Shown: positions 1-5,122 of the stretch, one piece after another
Position numbering within the stretch: position 1 is the stretch's first letter
How the letters are laid out: every line of letters starts with the position of its first letter
Assembly: GCA_021816645.1 (NCBI GenBank)
Contig: JAKAXF010000011.1
Span: forward strand, 1 to 12,789
Direction: 5' to 3'
DNA from: Microcaldota archaeon
GTDB taxonomy: Archaea; Micrarchaeota; Micrarchaeia; Micrarchaeales; Micrarchaeaceae
Length of the DNA stretch: 12,789 nt
Program-made: the position numbers and the translations under genes
Notes under the pieces: model-generated
The model's database searches: none
Told to the model about the DNA's origin: nothing
Seen by the model: the letters and a program-made list of their open reading frames with translations, nothing else

Positions 1-33
1 TCTTAAAGCATAAGCAACGCAATCGGAACGCAC
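1..33 (-). CDS. 5' end of an unidentified gene (partial, runs off the window)
   Basis: Only eleven codons are visible, reading (V/M)RSDCVAYALR from a GTG at 33-31, so no product can be named. The start is supported by an AAGGTGA Shine-Dalgarno-like sequence at 45-39, five bases upstream, the same spacing as in the metallophosphoesterase gene of this window. A TATA-like element lies near 79-90. Many archaea place EF-1alpha and uS10 directly after EF-2, but these residues do not resemble the start of EF-1alpha, which carries a P-loop close to its N-terminus. An alternative start two codons upstream (GTG at 39) would overlap the ribosome binding site and is less likely. Confidence 0.4.
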   Translation of the reverse strand, partial: MRSDCVAYALR

Positions 34-76
34 GTTCGTCACCTTGCTCTGTCCGTACTTAATAGTTTGACACGCA

Positions 77-91
77 TACATTTATATTCTT
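77..91 (-). promoter_or_regulatory. Putative TATA box for the gene at the left edge
   Basis: On the minus strand the sequence reads AGAATATAAATG, an archaeal box-A-like element preceded by a purine-rich CAAAG that could act as a BRE. It lies about 50 bases before the proposed GTG at 33, which would give a leader of roughly 25 bases containing the AAGGTGA ribosome binding site. It suggests that the left-edge gene has its own promoter and is not only read through from EF-2. This rests on motif appearance alone. Confidence 0.35.
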
Positions 92-105
92 TGCACGTTT
101 GGCCA

Positions 106-2301
106 TCAGCTCACGAGGAAGTCGTTGGGTTTCGGAGGCTCTTCCGGAACGCCCTTCCTCTTCCTTATCTCCCTGACTATAGAGTCCTGAAGCTGTGCCG
201 GCACCTTCTCGTACCCCGCCGTCTCCATGGCCCAGAGGACCCTGCCCTGTGTCAGGCTCCTCAGATCGTTTGAGAAGTTCTTTAGCGTATCTGAAACTGG
301 CAGCTTTGCCTTTATTATTACCTGTTCCCTGTCCTGCTTTATCTCCACAACTACGCCCCTCTTACCCTGCAGGAAGTTTATGACGTCTGACATGTAGTCC
401 TGCGGTATCGTAATCTCGTAGTTCATCTTGGGCTCGAGCAGCGACACACCCGCCTCGAGAAGTGCAGCATAAACTCCGTTTCTTATGGATGGTATTACCT
501 GCGCCGGTCCCCTGTGCACGGGGTCTTCGTGTATAACCGCGTCCACTATGCTTACAAGGACTCCGGACACTTTCTGGCGCGCCAGCGGCCCGTCCTTTAT
601 CGCTTCTTCAAATCCCACTATCACATTTTCCATTACCTCATTTATGTACTGCACCCCGTGGGTAACGTCCGTTAGTATGCACCTGTTGTATATCTCTACG
701 GCGTTCTTCGCGACGTTCCTGTCCAGGCCGCACTTGACCATCGTCTCTACCGCGGCCTGTCCCTTGGGCTTGCCTTCGTTCAGGGTTCCGTCGTCAATCG
801 CTTTCTGCAGCGCGGCGGGAAGCGGCTCCACGGTAAGATAAAACTTTGTATGCCTGTTTGGTGTTTTGCTTTCTACAGGACCCGCCTTGGATTCTATGGT
901 CTCGTTGTATAGAACTATCGGCTCGCCTGATATTATCTGTATTCCAAAATCGTCCCTTATCTTGGTCTCTATTATCTCGAGGTGCAGCTCCCCCATTCCA
1001 CTGACGAGATGCTCTCCTGTCTCCTGGTTTATCTCGGCCTGTATCGTCGGGTCTTCCTTGGAAAGTTCCCTGAGCGCCTCTATAAGCTTCATCGTATCTC
1101 TAGAATCCTTGGCCTCTATGGCCTTTGTCACCACCGGCTTCGAGTAGTGCTTTATAGGGTCGAACGGCTCTATTATGTTCTCGCTTAGAGTGTCACCTAT
1201 AGTTAGATCCCTGAGCCCCACTATAGTGGCTATGTTTCCTGCAGGCACTTCGTCTACGGGCACCCTGTCCGGCCCCATGTATACACCGACCTGCTGTATC
1301 TTCTGCATCTGGTTTTTTCCTGATACGTGCAGCTCGACTCCTTTCTTGGCAGAGCCGGAGAAAACTCTCCCTATAGCGACCTCCCCGCTGTGCTGGTCAT
1401 ATGTTATACCAAACACCACTATGTTTGTCTTGGCGCTGTAATCAACATCGACCATGGCCTTGCCGTCCTCGCTCTGGACGTCGCCGTGCCATATTTGTGG
1501 TATTCTGTACGGCTGCGCCACCTTCGGATTCGGCAGGTTGTCTACTACCATAGAAAGTGTTGCCTCGTCCACTGGGGCGATGTTCTGCAGCTCGTTCTCC
1601 CTTCCGCTCGTGAAGTAGTTGAAAACATCCTTGAACGTTATGTGGTACTTCTCCATTATAGTTTTTGATACGGCCCACTTGTCATAAGCTGAGCCAAACG
1701 CCACGCTGTTGCCCTCTACGCTGACCCTCCACTTATCTGCAAATTCTGGCGGGGCAAACTGCTCTATCAGGTAGTTTACCTTGCCGACAAGATCAAGAAG
1801 CCTCTGGTACGTCTGCTCTGGAGTGAGCCTGAGTTCGTTTATCAACCTGTCGACCTTGTTGACGAACAGGATGGGCTTTACCTTCTCCTTCAGCGCCTGC
1901 TTGAGCACTGTTTCTGTCTGAGGCATTATCATTTCTACAGGGTCTACAACAAGCACCGCTCCGTCCACCGCCCTCATCGACCTCGTTACATGCCCGCCGA
2001 AGTCAACGTGCCCCGGAGTATCGATCAGGTTTATTATGTAGCTCTTGCCCTTGTAATCGAATCCCAGCGATATGTCTGCCGACTTTATCGTCATCTTCCT
2101 GTCCTTTTCTATGGCTTCGTAATTCGTATAAAGCGCGTCGCCGGCCACGCTCTTAGATATTAGCCCTGCCCTCGCTAGAAGAGAGTCTGTGAGTGTGGTC
2201 TTTCCGTGGTGAACGTGCGCTATTATGGCTATGTTTCTTATGCTGTCGTAGTTCTTCATAAGTTTGGAGATTTCCTCTACCATGAATTCCTTTCTGACCA
2301 T
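106..2301 (-). CDS. fusA: Translation elongation factor 2 (aEF-2)
   Basis: EF-2 is the GTPase that drives translocation of tRNA and mRNA through the ribosome. The 731-residue length is normal for archaea. The G domain (about 1-220) has P-loop AHVHHGKTT (28-36), switch II DTPGH (94-98) and NKVD (148-151). Domains II, III, IV and V follow, with SGMGELHLE in domain III. Domain IV holds VHRGPAQ, whose His596 corresponds to the diphthamide site, and the protein ends in the usual KRKG...PPKP...DFL tail. Odd features: the P-loop Asp is His31, the switch I Arg-Gly-Ile-Thr reads Arg-Lys-Met-Thr (68-71), the usual acidic residue after FGG is His104, and VEG reads VEM (Met124). I chose ATG 2301 because the N-terminus then matches archaeal EF-2 and GTGGTG upstream can serve as ribosome binding site; an in-frame GTG at 2313 would overlap the uS7 stop codon. 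It is the last gene of the str operon, 11 bases after uS7. Confidence 0.97.
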   Translation of the reverse strand: MVRKEFMVEEISKLMKNYDSIRNIAIIAHVHHGKTTLTDSLLARAGLISKSVAGDALYTNYEAIEKDRKMTIKSADISLGFDYKGKSYIINLIDTPGHVDFGGHVTRSMRAVDGAVLVVDPVEMIMPQTETVLKQALKEKVKPILFVNKVDRLINELRLTPEQTYQRLLDLVGKVNYLIEQFAPPEFADKWRVSVEGNSVAFGSAYDKWAVSKTIMEKYHITFKDVFNYFTSGRENELQNIAPVDEATLSMVVDNLPNPKVAQPYRIPQIWHGDVQSEDGKAMVDVDYSAKTNIVVFGITYDQHSGEVAIGRVFSGSAKKGVELHVSGKNQMQKIQQVGVYMGPDRVPVDEVPAGNIATIVGLRDLTIGDTLSENIIEPFDPIKHYSKPVVTKAIEAKDSRDTMKLIEALRELSKEDPTIQAEINQETGEHLVSGMGELHLEIIETKIRDDFGIQIISGEPIVLYNETIESKAGPVESKTPNRHTKFYLTVEPLPAALQKAIDDGTLNEGKPKGQAAVETMVKCGLDRNVAKNAVEIYNRCILTDVTHGVQYINEVMENVIVGFEEAIKDGPLARQKVSGVLVSIVDAVIHEDPVHRGPAQVIPSIRNGVYAALLEAGVSLLEPKMNYEITIPQDYMSDVINFLQGKRGVVVEIKQDREQVIIKAKLPVSDTLKNFSNDLRSLTQGRVLWAMETAGYEKVPAQLQDSIVREIRKRKGVPEEPPKPNDFLVS

Positions 2302-2312
2302 AATTAGCACCA

Positions 2313-3092
2313 CTATCTTGCGCTCCTCGCCATGCGCTCTATCTCGTTCTTCCTCTTTATCGCGTAGCTGTTTATGTCGTTGTTAGCGGTCATCACCAGT
2401 TCGTCGGCGAGAGCGTCGGTTATGCTCTTCTTCTTGTCGAACGCTCCGATAACAGTAGCGAACGCTATGTTTCTCAGCGCTATGTCGAGCCTCTTGCTCG
2501 CGCTTATGTCCACGGTGACGTTTGCTACAACGCCTCCGTACCTCACGCGCGTAGTGTCCTCTATGGGGGCGCTGTTCTCTATGGCGCGAATCAGTATCTG
2601 CAGCGGATTCTCCTTGGTCTTATCCGCGACCTTCTCGAACGCCGCTTCTATTATGTGCATAACCTTGAGTTTTTTGCCCTGAAGACGGCCCTTTGTCCTG
2701 ATTACGTGGCTGCCTATCTTCTTTCCGGTTCCGCCCCTCATGAGGTAGTTCTCCAGCCTCTCCACCACGTTGATTCCACTCTTCGAAAAGTCGCGGTTGC
2801 TACCGCGCCTGAAACTGTTCGGATACTCTACGGGCCTGAGGTTAATGTAGTTCTTGAGGCTCGGGTCTGAAACAATAACATCGTAATCGTACTTGCCGAA
2901 GAGCTTTACGACTCCGAGTCCCAGCTCCCTGCTCTCCTCCCTTTGCTTCGGAGCAGCCCTCTTCTTTTTTGACTCCGGAACGGTCTGCTGTCCGCTAGGC
3001 ATCGCTTCATCTGACTTCTTGGCGATGTCTGTCGCCTGCTCTTTCGGCTGAGCCTGCTTGGCCTCTGCATCGTTAATATCTACTGCTGCCAT
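2313..3092 (-). CDS. rps7: Small ribosomal subunit protein uS7
   Basis: uS7 binds the 3' major domain of 16S rRNA, nucleates assembly of the head of the small subunit, and contacts the E-site tRNA. The conserved body begins near residue 62 (KLFGKYDYDV) and contains YINLRP, the VERLENYLMRGG segment, the GRLQGKKLKVMHI segment, the family signature ENPLQILIRAIENSAP followed by TTRVRYGG, and the ALADELVMTANND...SYAIKRKNEIERMARSAR end typical of archaeal uS7. The protein has 259 residues, longer than usual, because of an N-terminal extension of about 58 residues rich in Ala, Lys, Gln and Glu with no recognisable domain; a later start inside it cannot be excluded. The ATG lies 7 bases after the uS12 stop codon, and EF-2 follows. 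Confidence 0.97.
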   Translation of the reverse strand: MAAVDINDAEAKQAQPKEQATDIAKKSDEAMPSGQQTVPESKKKRAAPKQREESRELGLGVVKLFGKYDYDVIVSDPSLKNYINLRPVEYPNSFRRGSNRDFSKSGINVVERLENYLMRGGTGKKIGSHVIRTKGRLQGKKLKVMHIIEAAFEKVADKTKENPLQILIRAIENSAPIEDTTRVRYGGVVANVTVDISASKRLDIALRNIAFATVIGAFDKKKSITDALADELVMTANNDINSYAIKRKNEIERMARSAR

Positions 3093-3099
3093 TTATTCA

Positions 3100-3528
3100 C
3101 TATCTCTTTGGCTTCTCTTTTCTTCCGGTCCTTATCTCTTCGAGACTGGTGCCGTTCACTTCTACTACCTTGAAACGCACGCCTGGAATCGCACCCATCT
3201 GCCCCCTCTGTGATCCGCCGAGTCCCTCTATGGTTACCTCGTCGTGCTCGTCTATGTAGTTTATTGATCCGTCGCGCGGTACGAAAGCTCCTACAACCTT
3301 GTTGTTCTTTATCAGCTGGACCCTGACGCACTTTATTAGCCCCGAGTTGGGCTGCTTCTGCTGCAGTACGTACTTCTGTATGACCAGGGCCTTCGCCCTC
3401 GGTACTACTCCTACAGGGTCGTACTTCTGCTTCAACTTGAGTTTCTTTCTCTTGAGCCACTTTTTAAGCATAACCTGGTGTCGCCTTTGCTTAAGCATCT
3501 TCCTCGCTGCGAATTCTCCGTTTCCCAT
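3100..3528 (-). CDS. rps12: Small ribosomal subunit protein uS12
   Basis: uS12 lines the decoding centre of the small subunit and affects tRNA selection accuracy. The 142 residues align along their whole length with archaeal uS12: FAARK near the start, KQPNS (58-62), KCVRVQLIKNNK, INYIDEHDEVTIEGLGG, IPGVRFKVVEVNG, and a basic KEKPKR end. The segment normally reading Pro-Asn-Ser-Ala-(Ile/Leu)-Arg-Lys here reads Pro-Asn-Ser-Gly-Leu-Ile-Lys, so a highly conserved Arg of the decoding-centre loop is Ile65. ATG 3528 is preferred over the in-frame GTG at 3537 because MGNGEFAARK fits the family start and GTGAT upstream is a good ribosome binding site. It follows eL30 by only 5 bases. The NusA-like gene often found between them in archaea is missing. 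Confidence 0.96.
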   Translation of the reverse strand: MGNGEFAARKMLKQRRHQVMLKKWLKRKKLKLKQKYDPVGVVPRAKALVIQKYVLQQKQPNSGLIKCVRVQLIKNNKVVGAFVPRDGSINYIDEHDEVTIEGLGGSQRGQMGAIPGVRFKVVEVNGTSLEEIRTGRKEKPKR

Positions 3529-3533
3529 TGTAA

Positions 3534-3962
3534 TCACGATTCCTCATCTTCCTGCGTTGCCGCGACCTCCTGTTCTGCTTCCGTTGCCCCATTGTCTTCG
3601 GTGTCAGCCACGCTCTTGCTCTCTTTCTCCTTTCCTTTCTCGTCTTTAACCATATCTACCTTGGAGTAGTCAGCTTTGAGTATGTCTGAGTTACCGGCAG
3701 ACAGTATTGAGAGCGCCGAAACGGAGAAAGGCTTACCGCATACTGTTCCGAGGTCCATAGAATTGCCATCGAACACCGTGACTTTTATGTCGGACAGTTT
3801 TGCCATGTGGACTATGTCCTCTGACAGCTCTTTCTTACCGGCAGACGCCACTATCACAAGCTTCGAAGTGCCGTTTTTTATCGAGTGCATAACGCTTTCC
3901 GCTCCTATCGCTACCTCGCCGCTGTCTACAGCTAAACGTATATCTCTTGATAGGTCTGCCAT
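3534..3962 (-). CDS. rpl30e: Large ribosomal subunit protein eL30 (L30e) with an acidic C-terminal tail
   Basis: eL30 belongs to the L7Ae/L30e kink-turn RNA-binding family. Residues 1-95 carry the family fold: an N-terminal helix with LRLAVDSGEVAIG, the KNGTSKLVIVASAGKK segment, a following EDIVHMAKLSDIKV stretch, and the LGTVCGKPFSVSALSIL motif. In many archaea the gene precedes nusA and rps12 in the RNA polymerase/str cluster. Here it is the first gene of the operon and is followed at once by rps12. The C-terminal 45 or so residues are an unusual hydrophilic tail rich in Glu, Asp, Lys and Ala with no known domain. ATG 3962 gives the standard start MADLSRDIRL; an in-frame GTG at 3971 lies in a likely ribosome-binding region. 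Identification is firm for the N-terminal domain. Confidence 0.93.
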   Translation of the reverse strand: MADLSRDIRLAVDSGEVAIGAESVMHSIKNGTSKLVIVASAGKKELSEDIVHMAKLSDIKVTVFDGNSMDLGTVCGKPFSVSALSILSAGNSDILKADYSKVDMVKDEKGKEKESKSVADTEDNGATEAEQEVAATQEDEES

Positions 3963-4081
3963 ATGTACCACAGAAAATAGCTGGGATATGGAAGAATGAA
4001 CTTATAAAAATTATAAGAATTACTCATTTTAAAGGATAGAAACATATATATTGATTATGAATGCTCTGAGAATTACTGGAA
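3963..4081 (-). promoter_or_regulatory. Promoter region of the eL30-uS12-uS7-EF-2 operon
   Basis: This AT-rich gap of about 120 bases separates the signal peptidase gene from eL30 and is the longest non-coding stretch before the str operon. On the minus strand it has two TATA-like elements: AATATATATG near 4043-4052 and TTTTTATAAG at 4001-4010. The second would place the transcription start near 3978 with a leader of about 16 bases, as is common in archaea. Which one is used cannot be told from sequence. Confidence 0.6.
4001..4017. repeat. Perfect 17-bp palindrome at the str operon promoter
   Basis: CTTATAA-AAA-TTATAAG is a perfect inverted repeat with 7-base arms around a 3-base centre. It overlaps the likely TATA box of the ribosomal protein operon. 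It may simply be a symmetrical TATA element able to bind TBP in either direction, or it may be an operator bound by a dimeric regulator. Low complexity makes chance symmetry plausible. Confidence 0.5.
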
Positions 4082-5122
4082 TCATCCGTTGAGCATCGTG
4101 GAGTTGCACCCCATGGGTTCGCTTATCTGGCTGCTGAATATGAGGCGCAGATAGCCGAGATATGGTATGACCGCGATAACCTTGCCCTCTACGTAGCTCT
4201 TGGTAGAGTTGATCTCTATAGGGTAGTTGCCAAACTGTATGTCGAGGCCGGGATTGTTGTCACCTTTTGTAAGCACGAAATAGGAGCTGCCGGAGTGTAT
4301 TATTGCATAAACCCTGTGCACTATGTAGCCGTCGCCTTCCTGGTAGAAGTAATCCTTCGGCAGGGTTTTGTATACGACAATCGAATTATTCATGTCTCCG
4401 TTTATGGTTGTATTGCCTATAGTTATGGCGTTTGTATACGCCTCCTGAATTGTGCTGCCGTTGCTCAGCCTAACGTTGTCCACACCACACGAATACTTTA
4501 TCAGACCCTTCTGTGACGAAGGCGCTATCAGCCTTCCTCCCCCAAGGTCAGAAACGTAGAGCGCCAGAGAGTCGCCCGGCTTGTATTGCTCGCTGGCGGT
4601 GGACGGATTGCTCTGATTGTACGCCACACAAAACGCGAAGTTGCTGCTGAAGTTGCTAAGCGCGTTGGACCAGGTGGATGCGCTCACGTTTACTATAGGC
4701 GCACGCAGCTGTGTCGCGTTACTTATGCCGTGTATGGCTATAAGGTCGCCACGATGCAGTACAGGCAGCATGCTGCACGTGGGTACTACGTTAAGCGGCT
4801 CCGATGTGTTCAGCAACACCTGGAGCGAGAACCAGAAAACTACTACCAGCACCACGGCGAGCAGCAGCTCAGCTATGCTTCGTTTTCCGCCTTCTTCGTG
4901 CACGCTTGCGATTACTTCTATTGCAATGATCGTTATTATAGTGAAGAATAGAGCTATGCCGAACAGCGCAGACAGCAGCGCCGTCTTTTGAAACATCACG
5001 TAAAGCACAAACAGCACAACTAGTAAGATATAAAGCGGTATGGTATTGATGCTACGGGCGCGACTCTTTGGCTGTGATTTGCTAGGCGATTTAATGGCAT
5101 TCGATCCTTTTTTTTGTGCCAT
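4082..5122 (-). CDS. Signal peptidase I, ER/archaeal type (S26B), with enlarged extracytoplasmic domain
   Basis: This enzyme cleaves signal peptides from exported proteins at the outer face of the membrane. The N-terminus is basic and followed by about three hydrophobic segments (roughly 28-44, 48-72, 83-104). The catalytic domain has Ser117 in CSMLP (nucleophile), His269 in YIVHRVY (the His replacing the bacterial Lys, as in Sec11) and Asp288 in TKGDNNPG. At 346 residues it is much longer than typical archaeal Sec11-like enzymes. The distance from Ser117 to His269 is about 150 residues, and this insertion holds several Asn-X-Ser/Thr sequons. A weakly hydrophobic stretch near the C-terminus (316-331) may re-contact the membrane. 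Its ATG overlaps the SMC stop codon by one base (TGATG), which points to translational coupling. The family is clear from the three catalytic boxes; its exact substrates are unknown. Confidence 0.88.
   Translation of the reverse strand: MAQKKGSNAIKSPSKSQPKSRARSINTIPLYILLVVLFVLYVMFQKTALLSALFGIALFFTIITIIAIEVIASVHEEGGKRSIAELLLAVVLVVVFWFSLQVLLNTSEPLNVVPTCSMLPVLHRGDLIAIHGISNATQLRAPIVNVSASTWSNALSNFSSNFAFCVAYNQSNPSTASEQYKPGDSLALYVSDLGGGRLIAPSSQKGLIKYSCGVDNVRLSNGSTIQEAYTNAITIGNTTINGDMNNSIVVYKTLPKDYFYQEGDGYIVHRVYAIIHSGSSYFVLTKGDNNPGLDIQFGNYPIEINSTKSYVEGKVIAVIPYLGYLRLIFSSQISEPMGCNSTMLNG

Noticed and set aside
1442..1678. Minus-strand open frame inside the EF-2 gene
   Set aside because: It overlaps a long stretch of well-conserved EF-2 in another frame, and its composition is that of a frame-shifted reading.
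3080..3460. Second minus-strand open frame overlapping uS12
   Set aside because: uS12 is unmistakable in the other frame; this one is an Arg/Gly-rich shadow with no family match that I can see.
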